A stretch of DNA of 64,000 bases from Nostoc sp. WHI (GCF_015714725.1 NZ_WBKM01000356.1:1-64000); one strand, 5' to 3'; shown: positions 54,123-63,973, counted from the first letter of the stretch. Notes: generated from the sequence alone by a model not told the origin. Numbers and translations: made by a program.

Positions 54123-54606
54123 TGACTTTCTCCTTCTAGAGTATTTTGATGTTTTCTAGGGCTTATAAATAATTCTCAACTAAAAGAATAGAAATCAGAA
54201 TTCTCAGATAATTGTCTAGCGCAGCTTTTGCCGCTCACAAGTTCGGAGAATGAGAATAATTCAACAATCGGCAAAATACTTGATGAATGAATATACCAAT
54301 CATACTAGACTTTTTGCAAATTCTGACTTCTAATTGCTGAGTGCTGAATTTTTAACTTAATTATCGCTCTGGGAAGAGAAAAATGCCTGACCATTAATGA
54401 TCCTCAGAGTAATAAACTGTGCGATCGCCTATGGTAAATGCTCTGTACTCCAATTATTTTAACTTAATTTTTTCCGACCTCCGCAAAAAATTAAGCTTAT
54501 GAATTATTCTCTACTGAAAGTAAAAAAGAGGGTTATGTGCTACATTTTTTGCTGGTCAACTATTGGTAACAACAAAGTTGATTCTAGGTTAAATCTACTG
54601 ATGCTT

Positions 54607-55404
54607 TTACAGATGTGGCACTTTAACATTCTTAAAAATACAACGATAATTGGGAACATGAAAAAGTTTGCCTGTCAAAACTTCGCGTTCACCCATAGCT
54701 ATCAGTTGAAAAACTCCTACAGCAGTTAATGCCCCTAGTGGAGGTGCAATACAATAAAGCCATTGGTTTTGCCAAGACCATGCTAGTAAAGCAGGTCCAA
54801 TACTGCGTGCTGTATTCAAACTTGTGCCAGAAATGGGCGCTCCTAACCAAACCATAGTTGCCACTAGAAGCCAGACCATTAAAGGTGTCCAACGCAATAA
54901 ATGATGATGACTCAAGAAGATAAAGATAGACAGCACTAACAGAAATGTCATGAAAAGTTCAGCTAAAAATACATACCATAACGGATAACCTATTGCAGGT
55001 GAAGTGATACAATAATTGACGCTGACAAGATAATTTCCCCACAAAGCTAATGCCAAAGATGTGCCAATAATTGCGCCAATAAATTGACCAAAAATATATC
55101 CAATTAAGTCATGCTTATGCATTTTCCCTTGCAACCAGAATGCCAATGATAAGCAGGGGTTGAGGTGTGAACCACTCAGTTTCCCTAAAGGTGAAATGCT
55201 AAATAATGTACCACTTCCAGCAAAAATGAGACCATTAATTAATAAACGAGGACTTGCTGCCGGGATGAGATGTTCCATAGGCAAGCCTTTGCCAAAATTG
55301 AAGGTGATTATACTAAATCCAACAAAGAGATTGAAACAAGTTCCCACCAACTCTGCACCATATTCAGACCAATTAAGGGTTTTCCAATTTTTGAAAGCAT
55401 TCAT
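54607..55404 (-). CDS. MIP-family channel (aquaporin-like) with altered NPA motifs
   Basis: A 265-residue membrane protein with six helices and two half-helices of the aquaporin fold (AELVGTCFNLFVGF, KLSGSHLNPCLSLAFWLQGK, FVLAELFMTFLLV-like, APISGTSLNTARSIGPALLAW). The two pore motifs read Asn82-Pro-Cys and Asn197-Thr-Ala instead of Asn-Pro-Ala, while the selectivity Arg200 is kept. The substrate could be water, glycerol or another small solute. Only 60-odd bases of the 3' end overlap an antisense frame that was not called. Confidence 0.85.
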   Translation of the reverse strand: MNAFKNWKTLNWSEYGAELVGTCFNLFVGFSIITFNFGKGLPMEHLIPAASPRLLINGLIFAGSGTLFSISPLGKLSGSHLNPCLSLAFWLQGKMHKHDLIGYIFGQFIGAIIGTSLALALWGNYLVSVNYCITSPAIGYPLWYVFLAELFMTFLLVLSIFIFLSHHHLLRWTPLMVWLLVATMVWLGAPISGTSLNTARSIGPALLAWSWQNQWLYCIAPPLGALTAVGVFQLIAMGEREVLTGKLFHVPNYRCIFKNVKVPHL

Positions 55405-56305
55405 GAGTTTATTTCTGCTTTTCAGACCATAATAATATATTAAACACTAATTAGATGATTAGAAAATAATGCAGAGGTTCTTGTCAACTTAATGCCAATC
55501 TGAATTTTTATAAAAAACTTAGGTAACACTAATCTTTTGGGAGCATCCCAGTTTTTTGCCAAGAGGATAAGAATCAGTCTGGATAGGTAACAGATGAGTA
55601 TATTTATTGTTATTATCCAAAAAGAAGCGTTCAACCCCACTGTCAAATCCTTATTCTTTGTTGGAAGTTGTGACATATTGAACATGGACTTGCACTTGTA
55701 CACTGGTAGGAACCATCGCAATGTTCAGACTGTTCCGTCAAACATTGGTAGGTAAGGATAAATATTTTGAGGTCTACAACCCTTAATGATTGGGCGTTTC
55801 AAAGATAAGATGCGTTTGCAATTACTATTCTTCAGTCTACAAGTTATGAAACATAGTTGCAAGGGACAATTTTTCGGGACAAGGTTGTATTTTATTGTGC
55901 TATTGCAGAAGAGTAAAAAGCACTTAAAGACTATGTAATTTTAAAAGCGGATACAAATTTTGCCGAAGTGTGCACTTTTTTCCATATACTCAAATGCCTC
56001 ACCAAAACAGTGCTGAGTAAAAATGAGTGCTGAGTCCTGAGTGCTGAGTAAATTTAAGAAGTACTCAGTACTTCCGCACTACGGTAAAAGCCGCGCCCGA
56101 AGTCAAGGGGAATCTTCATTATAGAGAGAAGGTTGATACCCCGCCCGCAAGTGGCGCGGTCTTTTCACTCGGAACTCAGCACTCTTCATGTTTTTGTCTT
56201 ATACAATTTAGCTGCACATCAGCTTATTACATGATTTTTTAATCAGAATTTATCTTCATGGTCAATAATAATTGGTAGTTTTTCACTGACTTATTTCGAC
56301 TTACT
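55405..56305. other. Long intergenic region
   Basis: About 900 bp with no supported gene. It contains short GTGCTGAGT repeats (about 56008-56050) and the dispersed repeat at 56076-56189. A leftward 93-codon frame (55440-55721) has no recognisable features. Confidence 0.4.
56076..56189. repeat. Dispersed repeat with terminal hairpin, copy 2
   Basis: Matches 4265-4373 along its length. In this copy the outer hairpin is clearer: AAAAGCCGCGCC pairs with GGCGCGGTCTTTT, one base bulged. Confidence 0.75.
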
Positions 56306-57228
56306 ATGAATTCGATCAACCAAGAAATTTCTTACAAGCTGGGGCTAATGCGAAAAGCCCTGAGTGAGACCGGTGCAATGGGGATGCGATTGCGTGGTTC
56401 AGATTGGTTCGCTTGGTCTACCAGTGGTGCTTCTAATACTGTGCTGCTTGCTACTGACACTGGAGTAGCGGAAGTCCTGGTAACTGCTGAAGAAGCCTGG
56501 ATATTAACTGATGAGATTGAAGCTCAACGCCTACAGGATGAAGAACTTCCGGGTAAAGAAGAGTCGCCAGATCGTCTTTACAAGCTGCACATTAATCCTT
56601 GGGCTGATAAAGTTGCCCGCGAGTCTTTCGTGCGTGAGGTCACAAACGGGGGAAAGATTTTGAGTGACATTCCCACCGCCCATGAAAATCCATTACTTTT
56701 GTCACTCATAAATCAGAAGCGGGTGATTATGCCAATAGAATTGGAGCGCTATCGGCGAGTGGGGCGTTTAGCAAGTGAAGCCATGACTGAAGTACTTTTA
56801 AAAGCCCAGCCTACTTGGACAGAGTACCAATTAGCTGGAGCAGGTGCAGAGGCATTGTGGTCAAGAGGGCTACATCCAGCCTTAACGTTAGTCGCTGGAG
56901 AAAGGCGTCTTCCACTATACCGTCATGCCACGCCGAAACAAGAGGTGCTGGGACATGCAGCAATGCTTGTTTTTTGTGCATTCGTCAACATCACCAAGGA
57001 GGAACCACAGGCTATCTGTCTCGTGAAATCATCGCCAATCCAACCACCAGCGAAAATTTAGTGGAAAACACGGCTGTAGCGTGGAACCCAAGTTTACCAG
57101 GAGCCAAGATTGAAGATACTTTTATCATCCTGAAGGATGGAGAGCTAGAAAACCTGACTTTTGATCCAAAGTGGCCAAGTGTTAAGGTTGAAGGACGCGA
57201 TCGCCCCCTACCATTAAAAATTGACTAA
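56306..57228 (+). pseudogene. M24-family (Xaa-Pro aminopeptidase-like) peptidase, internally deleted
   Basis: The N-terminal creatinase-like domain and start of the pita-bread fold are present in one frame (to ...RRLPLYRHATPKQEVLGHAAMLVFCA). The C-terminal part resumes in another frame with HHQGGTTGYLSREIIANPTT, then AVAWNPSLPGAKIEDTFIIL. The segment between, which should hold most of the metal ligands, is missing (roughly 80-100 residues). The product cannot be an active peptidase. Confidence 0.85.
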
Positions 57229-57553
57229 AATTGAGCCAGCCGCAAGCTTATTCACATGGGATCAATAGGTCTTGCGGCTAGCTTGTGCTTGGTTAACGGT
57301 TACGCCAGTTTCGATTAGTTTTTGGCTTCTTTAAGGTTGTTATTAATTACCGCAGTAACTAAAGCCAAAATTACTTGTTATATTTTATGAGGATTTAACC
57401 TAAATATTTCTTAGAAAACTCGAAATATTTTGATTGACCTAAATCAGTGTTCAATACCTTGAACAACACGAATGCCGTATTCTAAGTCTGCGTTGTAGAA
57501 ATGGAGAATTTGTCGCATTTCCCAGACTTAAATAAAAGTCAAAAATGATTTCA
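57229..57553. other. Intergenic region with hairpin and possible catalase relic
   Basis: A 9-bp stem AGCCGCAAG/CTTGCGGCT (57238-57279) follows the M24 remnant. On the minus strand, 57446-57520 reads EMRQILHFYNADLEYGIRVV then QGIEH and a stop, which recalls the last residues of a heme catalase (HFY.ADPEYG.RV). The upstream frame is closed, so it would be a relic. Confidence 0.35.
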
Positions 57554-58240
57554 TCACAATTGGCAAGTTGAGCCTAAGGTTATCTGTATCAAACGATTAT
57601 CTATTTTTGCAACAGAACCATTTTCACTTTTTAACACAAGTACTTCATCAGCAACAGTACTCTTATTAAAAATCGCAGCAATTTCTTGGATACAGGCTTG
57701 CAACCGTTGAGCTTCCGCAAAACTCACAGTTGTGGTTTCCTGGTTGATTAATTCGGTTGAGTTTGCATTTTGTGGAACTCTTTGCCAATATAGTATGCTC
57801 TTACTCCGATGTGACTTTCGCCATGTTTGCGGGGTTGTATTGTGGAGCCGGAGAAATTGGCGACCGAAATGACGTCTATCTAGATAGCCTACAGCTTCAG
57901 CAATCTGCTCTACCGACTGGTCTGTTTCGACAAGCAGACGGCGTGCCTCTACCATACGACGCTCAACAATCCAACAGAGCACGGTTTTTCCAGTCTTTCG
58001 CCGTACAAGGTCGGTGAGGTAGGCAGGGGACCGACTGACCGCCTCAGCCACCTCTCTAAGACTAATTGAATTATGATAATTTGTCTCAATAAATCGAAAA
58101 ACATGGTTTAACAAAGGTTGGGACTGAAGCAAGAACTTTTCAAAACTTGTCAGTATCGCCGTATTAACAGCGATGTTAACGTTATAAGAGTCAATGGGAT
58201 TTAATAAGTAGTTAGAGTCCACCACTTTAGCCTCATTCAT
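57554..58240 (-). CDS. AraC-family transcriptional regulator
   Basis: A 228-residue protein with a central AraC DNA-binding domain (about residues 40-140): SISLREVAEAVSRSPAYLTDLVRRKTG (first helix-turn-helix), SVEQIAEAVGYLDRRHFGRQFLRLHNTTPQTWRK (second). It lacks the usual N-terminal cupin. The C-terminal 85 residues are helical and unrecognised. ATG at 58240 fits. Targets unknown. Confidence 0.88.
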   Translation of the reverse strand: MNEAKVVDSNYLLNPIDSYNVNIAVNTAILTSFEKFLLQSQPLLNHVFRFIETNYHNSISLREVAEAVSRSPAYLTDLVRRKTGKTVLCWIVERRMVEARRLLVETDQSVEQIAEAVGYLDRRHFGRQFLRLHNTTPQTWRKSHRSKSILYWQRVPQNANSTELINQETTTVSFAEAQRLQACIQEIAAIFNKSTVADEVLVLKSENGSVAKIDNRLIQITLGSTCQL

Positions 58241-58769
58241 TGTATTAAATACACTTGGATTTCATTTCAAATAATCTCAACTAGAGTAGAGTCTAAATAT
58301 TTCTCATTTCATGAAAACTCTCAGCTAACCTCCAGAAATTAATTCGCTTAATGTTATACTTTTTCTCCATTCATTTATAAACCTTCACTGATAACTAATT
58401 TGGTCAATGCCTGATCCAATACAGCAATTCATCAAAGGCATAAACGTCGCACTAAAGACTAAGTTGCTCGCATTTACAGAGGCAATGTAAACGAATGTAA
58501 AGTTTCGCAGCATTGCTGATTGCTCATCTTAGTGCACCCTCATCTATGTGGTTGATTCACTGAATGCCTGTTGCAGTTAATTTTGCTAACTTTGCACAAG
58601 TTTTGCAACTCAAGATAAGAAACTTAAGATAAAGATAAGTTCTTTTTTCCTGTGACATTCTCCCCTTGAAGTTTAAGGTTGCACAGACAAATGTAGTATT
58701 TAGGCTAAAAAGTCAAAGATGAGTGAGGCAGAGACGATAGGTAAGAGAAAAAAATGTTGCTAGGGTTAG
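58241..58769. other. Intergenic region
   Basis: AT-rich, no gene seen. It holds the AraC gene promoter. A repetitive AAGATAAG stretch occurs near 58612-58640. Confidence 0.4.
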
Positions 58770-58874
58770 GTGTTTGAGTGGTTTGTAAAAGAGAGTCCAG
58801 TATCAGTGATGGTTCGCGGGCTTTTAGAGAAAGCACTATGTCCCCAAATCCTAGATTTTAATTTTAATTTTTAA
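58770..58874 (+). pseudogene. IS4-type DDE transposase, N-terminal fragment
   Basis: The frame reads VFEWFVKESPVSVMVRGLL then EKALCPQILD and ends in A/T-rich sequence. This resembles the beginning of a common cyanobacterial transposase (F..F...SP.SVM.RG.LE). Stops lie just upstream in frame, and the rest is missing. Confidence 0.6.
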
Positions 58875-58947
58875 TTCTGCTAAAGAAGGTTGACTTGGGA
58901 TATACAGAATAGTAGAGCAGTATTGGGTTGGATACAGGGCAGGGGTT

Positions 58948-59585
58948 ATGGCAACACTGAATATTTCCGAGTTAGAACAGGTTGAAAAGTTTCGCCACTT
59001 ACAATTAACCCTGCGCGATCGCTGGAAAACCATCGAGCTATTTGACAATAGTGAGGCAGATATTTTAATTATTCCCTCACTGAGCCTCGACCGGCGTGAA
59101 CTCCAAAAGATTGAAGGCTGCGAACATTATGAAGAAAGATTACTATTTTCCTTAATTCGGTTGCGGAATCCCCGGACTCGGCTAGTTTATGTAACATCAG
59201 TACCGTTGCATCCTAGTATCATTGATTACTATCTGCAACTTTTGCCAGGAATTCCCTTTTCTCATGCTCGCAATCGCTTGCTGCTACTTTCTACTTACGA
59301 TTCTTCCCTTAAACCCCTTAGCCAAAAGATTTTAGAACGCCCCCGCTTGCTAGAGCGGATTCATCAAGCTTTGAGGCTGGACAAATCATTTATGATCTGC
59401 TTATGGGTTGCCTTTCGCAGTTTGGCAAGTTGGGATTAACCAGTATCGGTGATTCCCCGCAACAAGCACAAGACATTTATAACAAAGTTATCAAAGTTTT
59501 GGATCAAGAAACCCGCAGCGACAATCACGATTTTTCGGCGTTTTCAGGTTACTCCTTTCCCGTGGCTTGGGATGAACATAACTAA
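58948..59585 (+). pseudogene. PGM1-type peptide-ligase-related protein, large internal deletion
   Basis: The first about 150 codons (MATLNISELEQVEKFRHLQL ... RLLERIHQALRLDKSFMIC) match the N-terminus of a conserved cyanobacterial protein related to the ATP-grasp ligase PGM1. The last about 58 codons, LMGCLSQFGKLGLTSIGDSP onwards, match its C-terminus in another frame, starting at about 59400. The ATP-grasp core of some 300 residues has been lost at one junction near 59400, leaving the two ends out of frame. Confidence 0.85.
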
Positions 59586-59627
59586 GGAATGGGGATTTAT
59601 TTAAGCTTAATTGCATCTGTTATTTTA

Positions 59628-59649
59628 GGGGCAATTCATGAATTGCCCC
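59628..59649. repeat. Lone core palindrome of family A
   Basis: GGGGCAATTC-ATGAATTGCCCC without terminal repeats. The last codons and stop of the Uma2 gene lie in it. Confidence 0.8.
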
Positions 59650-60280
59650 CACGGATATGTTGAAGAAACTTTAATATTATTTCTCTTGGTTTTTCACCAG
59701 ACGTAACCAAACTTGCCAACAAATTCAAATCCAAATCTGGTAAAAATTCACTTTTTGATATTTGCTCATATTTATCATTACGCAGATAATATAATGAAAA
59801 CTGATTATTCTGCCAAAACCAAACTTCCGGTACTCCTAAACCTTGATAAATAACTAAATCATTAATTCCCCCACTTGTCACAACTATCTCAATAGCAAGA
59901 TCGGTAACAGGTTTTTCCGAATCAAAACAATAACATTCATCTGGTTCTATACCTCTAGCGGCTGCTTCTCTTCTAAAACTAGTTGAACCGAGAGGATAAA
60001 AATCAATACCTGTTTCTAAAAAATAAGTTTCTAGCAATAAAGCAATAATCTTTTTATCGAACTCATGACGACGGCTAGGGGACATTATTTCTAAAGTACC
60101 TTCTAAATACTTAAAGCGATAATGAGAAGTATTTTCGCAACTTTGTAATAGTTTCTCATATATATCCCAGCTAATTCCATTTATAAGTAAAATTTGGTCA
60201 GAATCAATATTCTGTAATGCTGATTGACTCATTAATTCTTCCAAGCGGCTAAACTTTTCTAGTAAACCTAACATTATCAA
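59636..60280 (-). CDS. Uma2-family (DUF820) putative endonuclease
   Basis: A 214-residue PD-(D/E)xK nuclease fold: FKYLEGTLEIMSPSRRHE, GIEPDECYCF, DLAIEIVVTSGG and GVPEVWFWQNNQF. The family is greatly expanded in cyanobacteria and has no settled function. The C-terminus (HIRGGNS) is encoded by the family A palindrome at 59628-59649, so the original end was replaced. Starts at 60274 or 60235 are also possible. Confidence 0.88.
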   Translation of the reverse strand: MIMLGLLEKFSRLEELMSQSALQNIDSDQILLINGISWDIYEKLLQSCENTSHYRFKYLEGTLEIMSPSRRHEFDKKIIALLLETYFLETGIDFYPLGSTSFRREAAARGIEPDECYCFDSEKPVTDLAIEIVVTSGGINDLVIYQGLGVPEVWFWQNNQFSLYYLRNDKYEQISKSEFLPDLDLNLLASLVTSGEKPREIILKFLQHIRGGNS

Positions 60281-60449
60281 TCACTGCTCCAAAATTGCTT
60301 CAATCTCCGCCATAATTTTAGCTACGCGCCTATGTTTTATATAGCAGCAAATAGTCTGTAAAGTTCCGTTTACTACGCTACAAGACTTTAAGGTTCTTGT
60401 CCGTATTAAAACCATAACGATATAAGTCCTTTAAAGGCAGTTTCCCGCA
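60281..60449. other. Short spacer between Uma2 and metallopeptidase genes
   Basis: No gene. The minus strand carries the Uma2 promoter. Confidence 0.35.
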
Positions 60450-60800
60450 TTACCCCACAAAGCCCTGCAATCGCTTCTCTCTTTCTTCCCAATCAGGCAG
60501 ATAAGCAGACATAAAGCACTTAAACACCTTACCGTGATTGGGAACGAGGAGATGCACAAGTTCGTGAACGATCGCAAACTCACCCAATTCTTTTGGTAAA
60601 TCTAGCAGTTCAGTATTCAGCGTTAAGCGTCCTGTAGTAGAAATAGATGCCCACTTGCGCTTCATTGGACGGAGTTGAATTTGTTTGACTTGGACTTTAA
60701 TGCGATCGCTCCATTCTCCCACAGCGTCCTTAAGTGCTTGCGCGTCTTTCCATTTTGGATTTTGGATTTTAGATTTTGGATTGTCGCAGTTAGCAATCAT
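60450..60800 (-). CDS. YgjP-like (DUF45) metallopeptidase
   Basis: A 116-residue zinc peptidase-like protein with HELVH (His79, Glu80, His83) and a third ligand His in PNHGKVF (His89). DUF45 genes often lie in type I restriction operons; here the ATG overlaps the hsdR stop by 4 bp. It is shorter than full YgjP (about 170 or more residues). Its N-terminus (NPKSKIQNPKWKD) is encoded by a TTTGGATTTT-type tandem repeat. Confidence 0.85.
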   Translation of the reverse strand: MIANCDNPKSKIQNPKWKDAQALKDAVGEWSDRIKVQVKQIQLRPMKRKWASISTTGRLTLNTELLDLPKELGEFAIVHELVHLLVPNHGKVFKCFMSAYLPDWEEREKRLQGFVG

Positions 60801-63800
60801 GATTCGACTCGTTGGAGTTTCAGCAGGTTGTTGGTGACTTCAATGGTTTGCTCAACTGAGCTTGTAATAGGATAGATAGTAGCGTAAAGTTCGGTTCTTA
60901 AATCAATTTCCTGACGCGCATCCCACCAGTAATCAGGGAAGTTGCCATAAATGGCGTTGATGGTTTCGGCTTGGTTGATATCAAGGCGATCAACTGCTTG
61001 CTTGATGACAGTGTAAATGGCAAAGGTGTTTTCATCAACTTTGAGCCGTTGCCGTTCTGATTCTGCTTCTACGCATTCATTGGCAATTTCATCTAGTCTA
61101 GCCAAAGCAACGCGCGCCTCTATTTGGCGATTTTCAAAGCTGGCGCGGATAATTTCGGCACGTTCGCCAATGGAAATCAAAAAAGGCGATCGCTGACTTT
61201 GCTCGTGTACATCTCTAAACAGTGCTTTACTTAAGTTTAGAACTTTTACTGTATCCGTCGTGCTATTTTGGCGGAATTGTTCTAATTGTTGGGCATTGAG
61301 TTCGTGGATTGTCCCTGGCATTTCCAACTCGCCGATTGTAACGTTGCGGCGTACCAGTTCTTTGGTTTTAGCGGTGAGTTCAATATCAATGTAGGGGCTG
61401 GTATTATAAGCAGCGCGTATCGTTCCGTAAAGCCTGATGATCGCTTGATAATTTTCCATGAAGGGGCGCAAATCAGGATCGGGAGAGAGGATTTCGTAAA
61501 TTGATTGTAATTGGCGGACAAATTTAAAGAATTTCTCCCGCAAATCTTTGTCTGCAAAGTGCGCCGCAGCGCGTTCTTTTGCTTTGTCGTCCCATCCCTT
61601 AGCTAGTGGTAAATACTCAGGTGCAGTATTTTCCATCATGGTTTGCAGGAGGTTTTTGATCACATCAACATTTTGGATGATGTCGTTAACTTCTCCTGAC
61701 TCAAAGGCCAGGGCTTGCTCTAGTTTGTCGCCAAAGATACCGATAAAATCTAGAACAAAGCCGTAAGGCTTAACTAAACCTTCTGCGTCTTCATAGGGGC
61801 GATTCACACGGGCGATTCCCTGCAAGAGAACGTGATCCCGCATGGGTTTGTCGAGATACATACAATAAAGTATCGGTGCATCAAACCCCGTCAATAGTTT
61901 CTCGGTGACAATGAGAATTTTGGGCAATGCTTTGCGGTAGTCCTCGTAAAGTTGGCGAATTTTTGTCACAGCATCAGCATCGCCACCGCAAAGGGTTTCT
62001 AAATTTTGGGCATCTTCAGCAGAACAATAACCTGTAAAACTTAGGGTTTTGGTGGTGTAGTTAAAATCTTTCGGTCGCAATCCGATAAAGTCGATGACTG
62101 CATCCGGTAAGGATATTCTGGCAGAAACGACGGATTTTTTAATAAAGGCTTTGCGGACTTCTTTCTCTTGGGCATCAGTCAGGTTGTACTCGCGCAGTCC
62201 TTCGGCTGTAGTTCGGGAATAGACGACTGTTGAGTATTCAGCAGGGAGATATTTGTCTAAGGCTTGTTTATAAAGTCTACAAGCTTCCCGATCTACACCA
62301 ACCATAAAGGCTTTAAAGCCCATTGGTTCAACGTAGTCCCGGAAGTGTTCGGCGACAAATTTAGCTACTTTATCTACTCTATCTTCACTTTTGAGAAACT
62401 CTTTTAATTTAACTGCGCGATCGAGAATGCCATCCAGTTCTTCTATATCGTTAATATCTTCTGCGGCTTTGAGTTGGAGAAATTCTTTTTCTAAAATTTC
62501 TTGGGGAACGCGAAACTCTGATTTAGCAAGGGCATAATTTAGCTTTAGGGTTGTGCCATCTCGTACTGAGTCGGCGGTTGAATAGGAATCTAGGCTGTAT
62601 TTTGGGTCAGTAGGTTCGCCGAAAGTTTGGAAGGTACTTTGTCCTTTAGCTGCTTTACTGACAGGTGTACCTGTGAAACCGATAAATGTGGCGTTGGGGA
62701 GGGCAGCCATCAAATATATGCCGAAATTACCACCTGTGCTACGGTGTGCCTCATCGACTAAGACGGTAATTGTAGAACGCTTATTTTCTACCTTCATCTT
62801 GTCGAATTTGTGAATCATGGCGACGATTAACCCGCGATAATCATCTTGGATGAGTTTTTCTAAGTCTGCTTTACTGTTTGCCACCTCATAGCTTTTGATG
62901 CTGTATGCTTTGAGGTTTTTGTCTAGTTGGTTTTCTAATTCGTTGCGGTCAATAATCATGATTACGGTATTATCGCCGCTAATATTGCTGAGTTGGGCGG
63001 CAATTGTAATCATCGTGAGGGTTTTACCACTGCCTTGGGTATGCCAAACTAGCCCCCGTTTTTTATTCGGGTCTTGCATACGTTGCAGGACTTTTTTGAC
63101 TGCACGGGTTTGGTGCTGGCGTAAAACTACTTTAGTTAAGCCATCATCGCGTTCGAGGAAAACAACGTAATATCTGAGAATCTCTAAAAAGCGTTGATGG
63201 TCGAAGAAGGTTTTGATTTTCTCTTCATAGTCGCCTTCTTGGATGGAACCTAACCCCCCAGCCCCCTTCCCTACAAGGGAAGGGGGAGTAATATTGTTGT
63301 TCCCCTCCCCTTGCAGGGGAGGGGTTAGGGGAGAGGTCAGTTTCCATTCAAATAAGTTTTTGCGGTTGGTATTCCAGGTTAAGCCATACCAGAAATTCCA
63401 GAGTTCTGTGACTTCAAAAACTTGGGGAAAGGCAAGCAATTCGGGGGTTTGGTTGTGGTAGCGGCGAATTTGGTCAATTCCTAGTGCTAAACCATCAGTT
63501 TTCTTTTCTCCTTTGGTTTCAGCAATGGCGACGGGGATACCGTTAATTAGAAAAATAATATCAGCGCGGTTGGGAAATTTTACGCCTTTTTGCGACCATT
63601 CATCTGTGACTTGGAAGATGTTATTTTCTGGGTTATTAAAGTCGATGAGGGTAATGTTTCTGTCGCGGTTTTCTTGGGCGACGAAAATAGATTGTTTGCC
63701 TTGCAACCAGTTTAAAGCTTCGCGGTTGCCTTCGATGGTGTTGTCAATATTTCGCAAGCGGCGAAGAATTTCATCTATGTTGTTAGAGGTGACAACGCCA

Positions 63801-63973
63801 GGATTTAGTTTAATTAGTTGAGTGCGAAGAACATCGGCAAAGTAGCGTTCTTTGAGCTTTTCCTCTCCCTTTCCTTCCCGCCGTTGTAATGCCTCTTTTG
63901 AAGTTAGGTATTCCCAGCCAATTTGATAGGCATATTTCAGCATTGGTCTTTGCACGGCGGAAGCTTCGCTCAT
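60797..63973 (-). CDS. hsdR: Type I restriction enzyme R subunit HsdR
   Basis: A 1058-residue motor-nuclease. N-terminal PD-(D/E)xK nuclease (Asp138 in RADIIF, Glu152 and Lys154 in AETKG). Helicase motor with Walker A HTQGSGKT (311-318), DEAH in VLVDEAHRSTGG, GFTGTP, and DKPMRDHVLLQGIARVNRP. Residues about 213-245 (SPLTPPLQGEG...GKGAGGLGS) are encoded by a palindromic repeat inserted in frame. hsdM and hsdS would be expected upstream, beyond the window. ATG 63973 gives the standard N-terminus. Confidence 0.94.
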   Translation of the reverse strand: MSEASAVQRPMLKYAYQIGWEYLTSKEALQRREGKGEEKLKERYFADVLRTQLIKLNPGVVTSNNIDEILRRLRNIDNTIEGNREALNWLQGKQSIFVAQENRDRNITLIDFNNPENNIFQVTDEWSQKGVKFPNRADIIFLINGIPVAIAETKGEKKTDGLALGIDQIRRYHNQTPELLAFPQVFEVTELWNFWYGLTWNTNRKNLFEWKLTSPLTPPLQGEGNNNITPPSLVGKGAGGLGSIQEGDYEEKIKTFFDHQRFLEILRYYVVFLERDDGLTKVVLRQHQTRAVKKVLQRMQDPNKKRGLVWHTQGSGKTLTMITIAAQLSNISGDNTVIMIIDRNELENQLDKNLKAYSIKSYEVANSKADLEKLIQDDYRGLIVAMIHKFDKMKVENKRSTITVLVDEAHRSTGGNFGIYLMAALPNATFIGFTGTPVSKAAKGQSTFQTFGEPTDPKYSLDSYSTADSVRDGTTLKLNYALAKSEFRVPQEILEKEFLQLKAAEDINDIEELDGILDRAVKLKEFLKSEDRVDKVAKFVAEHFRDYVEPMGFKAFMVGVDREACRLYKQALDKYLPAEYSTVVYSRTTAEGLREYNLTDAQEKEVRKAFIKKSVVSARISLPDAVIDFIGLRPKDFNYTTKTLSFTGYCSAEDAQNLETLCGGDADAVTKIRQLYEDYRKALPKILIVTEKLLTGFDAPILYCMYLDKPMRDHVLLQGIARVNRPYEDAEGLVKPYGFVLDFIGIFGDKLEQALAFESGEVNDIIQNVDVIKNLLQTMMENTAPEYLPLAKGWDDKAKERAAAHFADKDLREKFFKFVRQLQSIYEILSPDPDLRPFMENYQAIIRLYGTIRAAYNTSPYIDIELTAKTKELVRRNVTIGELEMPGTIHELNAQQLEQFRQNSTTDTVKVLNLSKALFRDVHEQSQRSPFLISIGERAEIIRASFENRQIEARVALARLDEIANECVEAESERQRLKVDENTFAIYTVIKQAVDRLDINQAETINAIYGNFPDYWWDARQEIDLRTELYATIYPITSSVEQTIEVTNNLLKLQRVES
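63246..63345. repeat. Palindromic repeat pair read in frame within hsdR
   Basis: Two hairpins: CCCCCTTCCCT...AGGGAAGGGGG (about 63262-63287) and CCCCTCCCCTTGCAGGGGAGGGG (about 63302-63324), flanked by AACCCCCCAGCC and GGTTAGGGGAGAGG. This is a dispersed cyanobacterial intergenic-type repeat, here inside a coding region without breaking the frame. Confidence 0.8.

Noticed and set aside
54499-54729. 76-codon frame overlapping the aquaporin 3' end antisense
   Set aside because: Mostly antisense to a well-supported gene; composition is not protein-like.
55440-55721. 93-codon leftward frame in the long spacer after the aquaporin gene
   Set aside because: No domain, low-complexity composition and no clear ribosome-binding site; the spacer is repeat-rich, so chance is likely.
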